This document shows positions 18,699-28,817 of a stretch of 64,000 nucleotides of DNA, one piece after another. This stretch comes from Rhizobium sp. BT03 (GTDB lineage: Bacteria > Pseudomonadota > Alphaproteobacteria > Rhizobiales > Rhizobiaceae), in contig NZ_CP125640.1 of NCBI RefSeq assembly GCF_030053155.1, positions 3,501,001 to 3,565,000 on the forward strand, read 5' to 3'. Every line of letters starts with the position of its first letter. The stretch's first letter is position 1. The notes below the pieces were generated by a model. That model saw nothing but the letters and a program-made list of their open reading frames with translations, had not been told where the DNA came from and made no database searches. The translations under genes were made by a program, and so were the position numbers.

Positions 18699-19898
18699 TT
18701 GAACACACTGGATTTTGACAAGCAGCCGGAAGAGACCCGTGTCGTCGTCGCCATGTCGGGCGGCGTCGATTCATCCGTCGTCGCCGGCCTTCTCAAACAG
18801 CAGGGTTACGACGTGCTCGGCATCACGCTGCAGCTTTACGACCATGGCGCCGCCGTTCACCGCGCCGGTTCCTGCTGCGCCGGCCAGGATATCGACGATG
18901 CGCGCCGCGTCTGCGAAACGCTCGGCATCCCGCATTATGTGCTCGATTACGAAAAGCGCTTTCGCGAGACAGTGATCAATCCCTTCGCCGAAAGCTATGT
19001 CGCCGGCGAAACGCCGATTCCCTGCGTTTCCTGCAACCAGACCGTCAAATTCGCCGATCTGCTGGCGACCGCCAAGGAGCTCGGCGCCGATGCGCTGGCG
19101 ACCGGCCATTATATCCGCTCGCGGCCGAACCCGTCGCCGGAGCATCCCGGCCGCCGCGCGCTTTACCGCCCGGCCGATGCCGACCGTGACCAGAGCTATT
19201 TCCTGTTCGCCACGACGCAGGAGCAGATCGACTACCTGCGCTTTCCGCTCGGCGGCCTGCCGAAGGCCGAGACCCGCAGGCTCGCCGAAGAGATGGGTCT
19301 GGTCGTCGCCAAGAAGGCCGACAGCCAGGACATCTGCTTCGTGCCGCAGGGCAAATATTCCGACATTATCACCAAGCTGAAGCCGAATGCGGCGCTTGCC
19401 GGTGAGATCGTCCATCTCGACGGCCGGGTGCTTGGAACCCATGAGGGCATCCTGCACTTCACCATCGGCCAGCGCCGCGGCATCGGCATCGCCACCGGCG
19501 AGCCGCTCTACGTCGTCTTTCTCGACGCTCGCTCGCGCCGCGTCATCGTCGGACCGAAGGAGGCGCTGGAAACCCACCGCGTCTATCTGCGCGACGTCAA
19601 TTGGCTGGGCGACGAGACGCTTGCGCAAGCTGCCTCCGGCAACGGTTTTGCCTGCTACGCCAAAGTCCGCTCGACACGGGCGCCGGCGCCTGCCGTGCTG
19701 CATGTCGATGCAACGGGCACCTATGTCGACCTGACGGTCGGTGAGGCTGGCATCGCCCCCGGCCAGGCCTGCGCGCTTTATTCCGCACCCGGCGACGACG
19801 CCCGCGTCTTCGGCGGCGGCTTCATCGAGCGCTCCGAGCGCGAACCTTCGGCCGAGGCCTCGCTCAAGGCCCTTTTGGCCGGCCCCGTCGCTGCCTGA
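18699..19898 (+). CDS. mnmA: tRNA-specific 2-thiouridylase MnmA
   Basis: A 399-aa PP-loop enzyme that thiolates U34 of Lys, Glu and Gln tRNAs. The ATP-binding motif is [15 protein letters not shown] near the N-terminus. The catalytic cysteines are expected in [15 protein letters not shown] and [11 protein letters not shown]. The rest matches the family throughout, including [11 protein letters not shown] and [11 protein letters not shown]. The start is uncertain. Related proteins begin MNTLDFDK, and the matching codon here is TTG at 18699 without a clear ribosome-binding site. The frame stays open upstream to 18522. A tRNA gene lies about 135 bp downstream. Confidence 0.93.
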   Translation: MNTLDFDKQPEETRVVVAMSGGVDSSVVAGLLKQQGYDVLGITLQLYDHGAAVHRAGSCCAGQDIDDARRVCETLGIPHYVLDYEKRFRETVINPFAESYVAGETPIPCVSCNQTVKFADLLATAKELGADALATGHYIRSRPNPSPEHPGRRALYRPADADRDQSYFLFATTQEQIDYLRFPLGGLPKAETRRLAEEMGLVVAKKADSQDICFVPQGKYSDIITKLKPNAALAGEIVHLDGRVLGTHEGILHFTIGQRRGIGIATGEPLYVVFLDARSRRVIVGPKEALETHRVYLRDVNWLGDETLAQAASGNGFACYAKVRSTRAPAPAVLHVDATGTYVDLTVGEAGIAPGQACALYSAPGDDARVFGGGFIERSEREPSAEASLKALLAGPVAA

Positions 19899-20034
19899 AA
19901 CCGGTAGGACAGGGCGGCCGGCAAAGCCCACCGTTTTTCTCCATCATGCGCTTGACACAAAGCCGAAGCGCACCTTATAAGCCGCTCATCCCACGAGCCC
20001 GCAGCGCTTCGCGAGCAGGTATCGTTTGACCAGT

Positions 20035-20111
20035 GGCGGAGTAGCTCAGTAGGTCAGAGCAGAGGAATCATAATCCTTGTGTCGGGGGTTCAAATCCCTC
20101 CTCCGCTACCA
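20035..20111 (+). tRNA. tRNA-Met (CAU), elongator type
   Basis: A 77-nt cloverleaf with encoded CCA. The acceptor stem is GGCGGAG / CTCCGCT (first pair G-U). The D arm is GCTC..GAGC. The anticodon stem is GAGGA / TCCTT with loop ATCATAA, giving anticodon CAT. The T arm is GGGGG-TTCAAAT-CCCTC. It lacks the three G-C pairs of initiator tRNA in the anticodon stem. tRNA-Ile2(CAU) is the alternative, but the acceptor stem resembles alphaproteobacterial elongator tRNA-Met. Confidence 0.93.
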
Positions 20112-20274
20112 CTTTCAAATCATTGGATAATTCGCGAAATTTGAGGCTCGAAATGAGAGCCTCCTTTGATGCCCGTGGTAACACACTGGTAGCAGCGGCC
20201 GAACGGGTAGCGGCTGGCCGGCAAAGTCGGTCAGCTTCCGATCTGCGGGATTTCCGCTGGCGCCGAAGGCACGA

Positions 20275-20442
20275 CTATTGCGTCAGAAGCACCATTGGCA
20301 GCTTCATCGCCCAAAGGTGGGATGCGGCGGCGATAATAATGGCCCATACGGCAAGCGAGAACGTCACCGCCGCTAACTTGATCCCGACTGGCTGCATCAT
20401 TTCCTCCGTCCCAGCATCCGTGTCCTCCTCGGACATTCTCAT
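20275..20442 (-). CDS. Small single-pass membrane protein
   Basis: 55 aa in a frame on the minus strand. An acidic N-terminus (MRMSEEDTDAGTEEMM) is followed by one clear membrane helix (LAAVTFSLAVWAIIIAAA, about residues 23-40) and a short tail ending VLLTQ. A very good ribosome-binding site (GGAGG) lies just before the internal ATGs at 20400/20397, so the true product could be the 40-41-aa form. No family recognised. It lies in the sparse stretch after the tRNA gene. Confidence 0.45.
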   Translation of the reverse strand: MRMSEEDTDAGTEEMMQPVGIKLAAVTFSLAVWAIIIAAASHLWAMKLPMVLLTQ

Positions 20443-20642
20443 GCTAGCAAACACGCAGGTCTGTCCGCTATCGCAAGAAATTGGTACTAGGCAGGCGGCT
20501 ACAGTGTGAGGATGCCCGCTCGCGCGGGTGACGCTCGTGATTGTTCTTCACCATGGCGAACAGCTTCGGCCTCTCTGCCATCTGGAACATCACCTCGTTC
20601 ACGATGCGGGAAGGCCGACTGCTTGTTCATCCGAGACGCCCC

Positions 20643-21476
20643 TCAAACGATGAAATGAAAGTTGTCGTATTGTGCGCCATAATAATCCGGGCCGCTCGTT
20701 TCGGTGATGACGGGCTCGGTGTCGAGCACGAGATAGTCGATCTGGCCATAGGCGCTGAGATCGATCACTTGCGGGTTATGAATGCTGTCGGCGGTCACGT
20801 TGACCGTGACCAGGAACACGGTATCGCCGTTCAGCCTGCCTTCGATCGTTAAAACGTTGTCATAGTCGGATGTGCCATTTGCCACGCTGAATTGCTCGAT
20901 CTGGAAGGTGCCGCCATCGGCGGCTTGGATGGGTGTCCAGAATACGCCGCCTGCGAGATAATGGTTGCCGTCGGCTTCCTTATGTACCGTTGCATCGTCA
21001 CCATCGTGCCAAGCGCCCCAATCGAAGCCTTTGTAACCCGTGGGGAAGTCGTACTTGCCGACATCCTCGAAATTGACGAAGACGTCGCCGCGTTCCGGCA
21101 AGTCGACCGCGATATTGAGCAAGCCGAAGTCGGTGGCGCCTTTGCCATCCGATATCTTGAAATTGAATTGGTCGACGAGTTGATCGCCCGGGCCGAGCGC
21201 TGCGACCACCGGGTTGGTGTGATCGAGTTCATAGGTATAGTTGCCGTTGGAATAGACGGTCAGCGTGCCGTATTTTCCCTCGATTGTCGTCGTCGTGGCG
21301 GGTCCGTCCGGATCGGCCGGCTGCGGAATTCGCTGGCCGTTCACGAAGTTGAGGCGCACCCGATCTCCGTCGGCATCCGTGGAACTGGTGCTGTCCAATA
21401 TGTTGCCGTCGATCGGGTTGTCGATGTTGAAAATAGGCTGGTATACGTCACCTGCGACCGGCTTATGATTTGCCAT
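20643..21476 (-). CDS. VCBS/cadherin-like surface protein
   Basis: 277 aa. The N-terminal half (about 1-120) is a VCBS-type domain: STDADGDRVRLNFVNG, GTLTVYSNGNYTYELD, DQFNFKISDGKG. The second half (about 125-277) looks like a beta-sandwich or lectin-like fold (VNFEDVGKYDFPTGYKGFDW, ending YYGAQYDNFHFIV). There is no classical signal peptide, which fits type I secretion. Rhizobial adhesins of the Rap family carry related cadherin-like domains, but identity with them is not shown. The ATG at 21476 has GGGAGGT 4 bp upstream, decisive against the longer frame from 21533. It stands alone. Confidence 0.7.
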   Translation of the reverse strand: MANHKPVAGDVYQPIFNIDNPIDGNILDSTSSTDADGDRVRLNFVNGQRIPQPADPDGPATTTTIEGKYGTLTVYSNGNYTYELDHTNPVVAALGPGDQLVDQFNFKISDGKGATDFGLLNIAVDLPERGDVFVNFEDVGKYDFPTGYKGFDWGAWHDGDDATVHKEADGNHYLAGGVFWTPIQAADGGTFQIEQFSVANGTSDYDNVLTIEGRLNGDTVFLVTVNVTADSIHNPQVIDLSAYGQIDYLVLDTEPVITETSGPDYYGAQYDNFHFIV

Positions 21477-21858
21477 TTCTACCTCCCATGTGATGTTGAA
21501 TTCGACTATGCAACCCTGTCGGGTGCCTGGCAACCCAAATTGCTGGGAACGTCAGAGCAGTTCCTGTCAATCCAATGAATTTTCGGCCGGATTTAGCTTA
21601 AACGCCCAAGTAAAGAAGGTTCAGGAGCCAGGGTTTTACGTCTTGTCCTGCACTGTTGCGGCACGGTCGACCATCATGTTTCTCGCCTCTTCAGGCGATC
21701 CATCAATTCGGCCGGCATGAAGCTTTCGGTCAGGATAATAATGGCAGGTCATCGATGACGTCGTCATGACGATATACTGCATGAATGGCTCGGCGTGCCA
21801 AGGGCAATTTGGAAGGCGGAGCGGGATCACCGACGGCCCGACTTCTGCCGGCCATCAA
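21477..21858. other. Sparse region upstream of the VCBS gene
   Basis: 382 bp between the VCBS gene start and the end of the ABC transporter operon. A minus-strand open frame (21636-21782, 48 aa, containing CHYYPDRKLHAGRIDGSPEE) looks protein-like but has no ribosome-binding site and no recognised family. Otherwise I see only the presumed VCBS promoter. Confidence 0.4.
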
Positions 21859-22575
21859 TCAATGCAGGCCGCCGACGCCCAGCAGACTCTCGACGGCTTC
21901 ATGATCCCTTGTGAGGTTCTCCGGCGTTCCCGACCAGGCCAGCCTGCCTCGTTCGAGAATGACGACCTGATCGGCAAAATCGAGTGCGCTCTGGAGGCGC
22001 TGTTCCACAAGCAGAATGGTCATGTCGCCTGACTTGGCGAGTTCGGTAAAGGCCGCCATCAGCTCCTCGCAAATGACCGGTGCCAGCCCCTCCAGCGGTT
22101 CGTCGAGCAACAGGACGGACGGGCGGCCGAGAATGGTGCGGGCCGTCGAAAGCATCTGCTGCTCGCCGCCCGAGAGCTGGCTGCCGAGGTTGCGGCGGCG
22201 CTCTTTTAGGCGCGGGAACATGGCATAGGCTTCCTCCAGCGCCGTCTTCGGCCGCGCCTTCAGGCCGACGAACAGGTTCTCCTCGACCGTCAGCGTCGGG
22301 AAGACGCAGCGTGTCTGCGGCACATAGCCGAGACCCTTATGCGCGCGCGTCGCGCTCGGTGCGGCGGTGATGTCGGCATCGCCAAGGCGGATGTGGCCCT
22401 CATATCGCCTGGTCTGTCCGGCAAGCGTCGCCAGAAGCGTTGTCTTGCCCATGCCGTTGCGGCCGAGCAAGGCGAGCCGGGCGCCTGCCGGTATGGAGAA
22501 GGAAATGTCTTCGAGCACGCGTGTCGGACCATAGCCGGCCGACAGGTTTTTGACCTCAAGCGACAGGGCCGGCAT
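21859..22575 (-). CDS. Branched-chain-type ABC transporter ATPase (LivF-like)
   Basis: 238 aa, the second ATPase of a LivFGMHK-type importer. Walker A is GRNGMGKTT, the signature LSGGEQQ, and Walker B LLLDEPLEGLAP. The start overlaps the end of the LivG-like gene. GGGAG gives proper spacing for the ATG at 22575, while the ATG at 22581 is too close. It is the last gene of a five-gene set with the order binding protein, LivH, LivM, LivG, LivF. Its location beside pobA suggests an aromatic acid cargo and not amino acids. Confidence 0.9.
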   Translation of the reverse strand: MPALSLEVKNLSAGYGPTRVLEDISFSIPAGARLALLGRNGMGKTTLLATLAGQTRRYEGHIRLGDADITAAPSATRAHKGLGYVPQTRCVFPTLTVEENLFVGLKARPKTALEEAYAMFPRLKERRRNLGSQLSGGEQQMLSTARTILGRPSVLLLDEPLEGLAPVICEELMAAFTELAKSGDMTILLVEQRLQSALDFADQVVILERGRLAWSGTPENLTRDHEAVESLLGVGGLH

Positions 22576-23320
22576 TGGCATAACTCCCGAGATAGGCCTC
22601 GCGCACACGCGCATCCCTAGTGACGTCTTCAGGCAGGCCGTCGAAGATGATGGCGCCTGATGCAAGTACGATGACACGTTTGGCGAAACGGAAGACCAGA
22701 TCCATGTCGTGTTCGATCATCAGCACGGCGAGATCGGAAGGCAGATCGGCCAGCGCCTGCTCGATGCGGCCGGTATCGCTCTGCGGCACGCCAGCCGCCG
22801 GCTCGTCGAGCAGCAGCACCTTCGGCTTCAGCGCCAGCGCCACGGCGATCTCCAGAAGCCGCTGCTGGCCATAGGCGATCTCGCTGACCTTGCGATGCAT
22901 CAGCGACGACAGCCCGAGCTTTCCCAGGAGATCGTCGACCTCCGCCATGACATCGGACATCCGCAAGAAGTTTCCGAAGACGCGCCCGGTCTTTCCGTCC
23001 CGTTGCAGAATGGCAAGTCCCACATGTTCGGCCGGCGTCATGTCGTGGAAAAGCCGCGTGACCTGGAAGGATCGCACCAGACCGCGTCTGACCCGGCCGA
23101 TCGCATCGACCTTCGTCACCCTCTCGCCGCCGAGGCGGACCTCGCCGGAATCGGGGGCGAGGTTGCCGGTGACGAGATTGACGAAGGTGGTCTTGCCGGC
23201 GCCGTTCGGGCCGATCAGCGCGATGCGGTCGCCTGGCGACATCGCCAGCGAGACATCGTTGGTGACGGCAAGACCGCCAAAGGCTTTCCTGAGATTGGCG
23301 ACTTCGAAGACCGGGCTCAT
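22556..23320 (-). CDS. Branched-chain-type ABC transporter ATPase (LivG-like)
   Basis: 254 aa. Walker A is GPNGAGKTT and Walker B VLLLDEPAAGVPQ. The signature region IAYGQQRLLEIAVAL replaces the usual LSGGQ with AYGQQ, as is common in LivG proteins. Its ATG overlaps the stop of the LivM-like permease by 4 bp, and AGGGGG precedes it. It works with the LivF-like ATPase as a heterodimer on the cytoplasmic face. Confidence 0.9.
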   Translation of the reverse strand: MSPVFEVANLRKAFGGLAVTNDVSLAMSPGDRIALIGPNGAGKTTFVNLVTGNLAPDSGEVRLGGERVTKVDAIGRVRRGLVRSFQVTRLFHDMTPAEHVGLAILQRDGKTGRVFGNFLRMSDVMAEVDDLLGKLGLSSLMHRKVSEIAYGQQRLLEIAVALALKPKVLLLDEPAAGVPQSDTGRIEQALADLPSDLAVLMIEHDMDLVFRFAKRVIVLASGAIIFDGLPEDVTRDARVREAYLGSYANAGPVA

Positions 23321-24321
23321 GCGCGCTGCCCCCTGCGGCGGTCCATGAAGGCCGCGGCTGTGCCATAGAGACCTTTCGGCGCGAACAGCACGACGGCAAT
23401 CAGCAACGCGCCGACCATGGTCAGCCAGTGGAAGGGATTGGCGGCGGAGACATAGTCCTCGAAGAGCATGAAGATGAGAGTGCCGGAGAGCGCGCCGAAG
23501 AGAGAGCCGGTGCCGCCGAGCACCAGCATGACCAGCGCTTCTGCCGATTGCGTGAAAGACAGGCTGTCCAGCCCGACGACCTGGGTCGAGATCGCATTCA
23601 AGGCGCCGCCGACACCGGCAACCGCGCCTGAGATAACGTACATCCTGATGAGCGCCGCCTTCGGCGAAGCGCCGATGGCGCGGATGCGCAGCGGATCCTG
23701 TTTGATGCCGCGGCAGAGCATGCCGAAGGGCGAGCGGACCAGCAATCTGAGCAGCACGAAGACGACAAGCAGCAGCGCCATGCCGAAGAAGAAGGCGGTG
23801 TGACCGTAGAGATCGAATTCGAAGAGACCGAAGACCGGGTCCGGCGCGATGCCGGAAAGGCCATCGCTGCCGCCTGTCCAGGACGAAGCCTTATTGGCGA
23901 ATTCATGGAAGAGATTGATAAGGGCAATCGACAGTACGAGCTGCGGCAGCCCATGCGCCCGCAGGATGATCGCGCCGCTGAGCAGCCCGGCAAGCGCGCC
24001 GCCGGCAATGCCGGCCAGCATCATCAGCAGCGGATCATTGATGCCGTAATGCGCCGACAGAATGCCGGCGGCATAGGCGCCGGACCCGAACAAGGCGGCA
24101 TGGCCGAGCGTGGCGACGCCGCAATAACCGGTCACGAGATCGAGCGACAGAACGAGCAGCGCGATCGTGATCATCCGGGTCAGAAGCGCCAGATTATCGG
24201 GAAACGTGAAATAGCCGATTGCGGCGATGGCCGTCATAATCGCTATTGCGGCGAGATCGCGGCCGAGAAATCCGCGCCGGTGCTGGAGACGTTCGTTTTC
24301 GTCGTTGAGTGCAAGCGCCAT
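23317..24321 (-). CDS. Branched-chain-type ABC transporter permease (LivM-like)
   Basis: 334 aa with about nine hydrophobic segments and the LivM signature region (GYCGVATLGHAALFGSGAYAAGIL). The ATG at 24321 sits just beyond the LivH-like stop codon, so I prefer it over an upstream start within livH. The C-terminus includes VLGGTGSLFGALSG. It pairs with the LivH-like protein to form the membrane channel. Confidence 0.9.
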   Translation of the reverse strand: MALALNDENERLQHRRGFLGRDLAAIAIMTAIAAIGYFTFPDNLALLTRMITIALLVLSLDLVTGYCGVATLGHAALFGSGAYAAGILSAHYGINDPLLMMLAGIAGGALAGLLSGAIILRAHGLPQLVLSIALINLFHEFANKASSWTGGSDGLSGIAPDPVFGLFEFDLYGHTAFFFGMALLLVVFVLLRLLVRSPFGMLCRGIKQDPLRIRAIGASPKAALIRMYVISGAVAGVGGALNAISTQVVGLDSLSFTQSAEALVMLVLGGTGSLFGALSGTLIFMLFEDYVSAANPFHWLTMVGALLIAVVLFAPKGLYGTAAAFMDRRRGQRA

Positions 24322-24322
24322 G

Positions 24323-25186
24323 CTATTTCGCCCTTCCGGCAAGGCCGCGCGGGAAGACGCAGATGATCGCAATCACGGCGAGATAAAAGAAGAATTCCCC
24401 GAATTCGGGCATCAGATAGCGTCCTGTCGTATCGATCGCTCCGAGCAGCAGGCAGGCGATCAGCGCGCCCGCAATGGAACCTGCACCGCCGACGGAGACG
24501 ACGACCAGGAAGGTGACCATGTAACGCAGCGCGTAATAGGGTTCGACCGGCAGCAGTTCGGCGCCGACCACACCGCCGAAAGCGGCAAGTCCGACGGCGA
24601 CGGCAAAGCTCACGGCATAGATGATCTCGGTGCGCACGCCGAGTGCGGCGGCCATGGCCGCATCGTCGACGGAGGCGCGCAGCTTGACGCCGAAGCTGGT
24701 CCTTTCGATCGCAAACCAAAGCGCCAGCGCAACAGCCAGGCCGCAAAGGATGGCGAAAAGCCGGTGAACGGGAATGGTGCGGAAGCCGAGATCGGCCGAT
24801 CCCTGCAGCGTCGCGGGAAGCGGTATGGTTTTCAGCGTCGGCCCCATCGCGTAATTCGCAATGCCGATGACGCAGAAGGTGATGCCGATCGTCATCAGCA
24901 CCTGGGTCAGTTCGGGCGCACCGTAGATCCGGCGGTAGAGAAAACGCTCGAGCGGGATTGCGACGAGGATCGTGACGACGATGGCGGCGATGACCGCTGC
25001 GGCATAACCGAGGCCGAGATCGCGGGCGGCATAGGAGGCGATGTAGCCGCCGATCATGGCGAAGGCGCCGTGCGCCAGATTGACGACACGCATCAGCCCC
25101 ATGGTTACGGAAAGGCCGATCGATATGACGAAGAGCACCATGCCATAGGCAAAGGCGTCGACCGCTATGCTGAAGACTGTCTGCAT
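24323..25186 (-). CDS. Branched-chain-type ABC transporter permease (LivH-like)
   Basis: 287 aa with several membrane helices and the family signatures GLMRVVNLAHGAFAMIGGY and GAGSIAGALIACLLLGAIDT. AAGG precedes the ATG. The binding-protein gene ends about 66 bp upstream, and the LivM-like gene starts one base after this gene's stop. Confidence 0.9.
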   Translation of the reverse strand: MQTVFSIAVDAFAYGMVLFVISIGLSVTMGLMRVVNLAHGAFAMIGGYIASYAARDLGLGYAAAVIAAIVVTILVAIPLERFLYRRIYGAPELTQVLMTIGITFCVIGIANYAMGPTLKTIPLPATLQGSADLGFRTIPVHRLFAILCGLAVALALWFAIERTSFGVKLRASVDDAAMAAALGVRTEIIYAVSFAVAVGLAAFGGVVGAELLPVEPYYALRYMVTFLVVVSVGGAGSIAGALIACLLLGAIDTTGRYLMPEFGEFFFYLAVIAIICVFPRGLAGRAK

Positions 25187-25252
25187 GGAAATACCTTGCT
25201 TCGTGCGACGGGCTCGGCCTCGCGCGCCCGTCGCTTGCCGGGATGCCGGATC

Positions 25253-26425
25253 TTACTTCACCGCCGCCAGGCCGGGATCGCCCTGCTTCTCGAAGGTCTG
25301 GATCTCCTTGTTGATGTAGGTCCCGTCATCGGCCTTGGCGACCTCGCGCAGATAGATGTTCTGTGTGATGTGGCGGCTTTCCGGGTCGATCGAAACCGGG
25401 CCGCGCGGGCTTACCCAGGCAAGGCCCTTGACCGCATCGACAGCCTTCTCGGCATCCTGCTTGCCGCCCGTCGCCTCGATCATCTTGTAGATGACATACA
25501 TGCCGTCATAGGCGCTGACTGAGGGGAAGGAGATTTCGGCCTTGTTGCCGATCGCCTTGGAAGCCGCCTCGACGAAAGCCTTGTTCTCGGGAGAGTCGTG
25601 CGAGACGGCATAGTGGAAGGTCGTCTGGATGCCGAGTGCGGCGTCACCCAGCGCCGGCAGGTCGGATTCCTGCGTCAGATCTCCAGGCGCAAAGAACTTG
25701 ATGCCGGCAGTCTTCAGGCCATTCTCGTTATAGGCCTTGACGAAGCCCAGCGTCGTCGGGCCCGACGGCAGGAAGGCGAAGACGCCCTCGGCGCCGGAAT
25801 CCTTGATGCGCTGCATGATCGGGCTGAAGTCGTTGGTGGCGAGCGGCATGCGGATCGCCTCGACCACCTGGCCTCCGGCCTTTTCGAACCCGGTCTTGAA
25901 GGCGTTTTCGGCGTCGATGCCGGGGCCATAGTCGCTGACGACCGAAATCACCTTCTTGACGCCGGCGTCGAAGGCGACCTTGGCGATCGGCGTCGAGGTC
26001 TGCCAGGTGGTAAACGAGGTGCGCACGACCAGCGGGCTCTTGGTGACGATCGCCGAGGTAGCGGCATTCATAACGACCATCGGCACATTGCCCTGCTTGA
26101 GGATCGGCGTCACCGCCATGGCATCGGGGGTGAAATAGAAGCCGGCGAGATACTGGACTTTTTCCTTGACGATCAGTTCCTGCGCGAGCGCCTTGGATTG
26201 GGCCGGATCGGCCTGCGGCACGTCGCGATAGACGATCTCGACCGTGTCGTTGCCGATCTTGCTGCCGTTGACCGCCATATAGGCGTCGATGCCGGCCTTG
26301 AAGTTCTTGCCCTGGAGCGCGAACGGACCGGAGAATGGGCCGATGACTCCGACCTTGATGGTGTCGGCATAGGCGCTCGTGCCGATGGCGATTGCCGCAA
26401 CGGCGGCCAGAAGCAGTTTCTTCAT
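25253..26425 (-). CDS. ABC transporter substrate-binding protein (LivK-like)
   Basis: 390 aa. A signal peptide (MKKLLLAAVAAIAIGTSAYA) is followed by a type-I periplasmic binding fold starting TIKVGVIGPFSGPFALQGKN. Other features are YRDVPQADPAQSKALAQEL and VSAYDGMYVIYKMIEA. GGGAGAG precedes the ATG at 26425. The family binds amino acids, amides or aromatic acids. pobA just upstream suggests hydroxybenzoate or a related aromatic acid, but the ligand is an inference. The 195-bp gap to pobA could hold a separate promoter. Confidence 0.88.
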   Translation of the reverse strand: MKKLLLAAVAAIAIGTSAYADTIKVGVIGPFSGPFALQGKNFKAGIDAYMAVNGSKIGNDTVEIVYRDVPQADPAQSKALAQELIVKEKVQYLAGFYFTPDAMAVTPILKQGNVPMVVMNAATSAIVTKSPLVVRTSFTTWQTSTPIAKVAFDAGVKKVISVVSDYGPGIDAENAFKTGFEKAGGQVVEAIRMPLATNDFSPIMQRIKDSGAEGVFAFLPSGPTTLGFVKAYNENGLKTAGIKFFAPGDLTQESDLPALGDAALGIQTTFHYAVSHDSPENKAFVEAASKAIGNKAEISFPSVSAYDGMYVIYKMIEATGGKQDAEKAVDAVKGLAWVSPRGPVSIDPESRHITQNIYLREVAKADDGTYINKEIQTFEKQGDPGLAAVK

Positions 26426-26620
26426 GTCTCTCTCCCTTGTTGGCGCACTCCAGCGCCGCATTTGCTAGCCGCAAAAATTGCGCGTTAGCTTGTCATGCGA
26501 AATGGTGATGTAAAATGAAATAAAAGCCGCAATCCATCACCATGCGATTATGATTATGTGCCGGAATATTGATGACCGGCTCTGCCGTCGCCTGGGTCGC
26601 ACCAGCCTCGGATCTTCATG

Positions 26621-27911
<1,291 letters not shown>

Positions 27912-28802
27912 ATGAGCAGGCACATACCGACCTACGAGCTCTACGGCGAAAACATCGGGCGATCGCCGGAATTCTGGTTGCATTGCGAAACAATTCGCTC
28001 CCGCAGCAGCCTGCATCAATGGGAAATCCGCCTCCACCGTCACGAGAGCTTCTTTCAGATATTGTACATCGAAGCCGGTTCGGGCGATGCAATCTTCGGC
28101 GAGAAGAGCTATGCCATCCGGCCGCCGGCGGTCATTACGGTTCCGCCCGGGCTCAATCACGGCTTTCGTTTCTCACGCGATATCGACGGTCTCGTCATCA
28201 CCATATTGCGGTCCCATCTCAGCCATCCGCCCGGCGAGCGGAGCCATCTCGGCGAATGGCTGGCGACGCCGCATCTGACGCCGCTCGATCCCGATCATGC
28301 CGAGGCTGCCCATGTGATGCAGACGCTGCGGCGGCTGGGCGACGAATTCGAAAACCGCCGCAGTGGCCGCAACGAGGTCTTGGCAGCCTACGTCGCCCTG
28401 GCGCTGCGGCTGACGGCGCGGATTTCCCATGCGGGGAATGCGCGGGAGCTTTCGTCAAACGAAAACGAGCGACGGATGGAGATGCTGGGCGAACTCATTC
28501 AGCAGCATTTTCGATCCCATAAGCCCGCATCCTTCTATGCCAGGGAGCTCGGGCTTTCGCCGACGCATCTCACCCGGATCGTCCGGTCGATGACCGGCAG
28601 CACGCCGCATGAACTGATCGCCGGCAAGCTTGTCGAGGAGGCGAAGCGTCAGCTGGTCTTTACGCTCGGCAGCGTTCAGGAAATCGGCTTTCGGCTCGGC
28701 TTTGCCGATCCCGCCTACTTCTCGCGCTTCTTCCTCAAATATACGGGAGAAACACCGCGGGTCTGGCGCATGAAGGAGAAGAGCCGGCTCAAGGGTGTGT
28801 AG
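27912..28802 (+). CDS. pobR: AraC-family regulator, probable PobR
   Basis: 296 aa. The N-terminal cupin-like sensing domain (about 15-150) includes HRHESFFQILYIEAGSG and ITVPPGLNHGFRFS. The C-terminal AraC-type DNA-binding domain (about 195-290) includes ARELGLSPTHLTRIVRSMTG and IGFRLGFADPAYFSRFFLKY. Divergent placement from pobA indicates control of 4-hydroxybenzoate catabolism, as for AraC-type PobR of related bacteria. GGAGGGAG precedes the ATG. The open frame extends far upstream into pobA, but those residues are antisense sequence and not part of the protein. Confidence 0.85.
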   Translation: MSRHIPTYELYGENIGRSPEFWLHCETIRSRSSLHQWEIRLHRHESFFQILYIEAGSGDAIFGEKSYAIRPPAVITVPPGLNHGFRFSRDIDGLVITILRSHLSHPPGERSHLGEWLATPHLTPLDPDHAEAAHVMQTLRRLGDEFENRRSGRNEVLAAYVALALRLTARISHAGNARELSSNENERRMEMLGELIQQHFRSHKPASFYARELGLSPTHLTRIVRSMTGSTPHELIAGKLVEEAKRQLVFTLGSVQEIGFRLGFADPAYFSRFFLKYTGETPRVWRMKEKSRLKGV

Positions 28803-28817
28803 CAAGTCTCCAATCCA

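Noticed and set aside
20035..20111. tRNA-Ile2(CAU) as the identity of the tRNA
   Set aside because: The acceptor stem and body resemble alphaproteobacterial elongator tRNA-Met. The presence of tilS in the window is not evidence for this copy.
20123..20509. 128-codon plus-strand frame after the tRNA gene
   Set aside because: Low-complexity composition and no start site. The opposite strand has the better supported small membrane protein.
21636..21782. Possible 48-aa minus-strand protein (CHYYPDRKLHAGRIDG)
   Set aside because: The sequence looks protein-like, but there is no ribosome-binding site and no recognised family. Kept only as a note.
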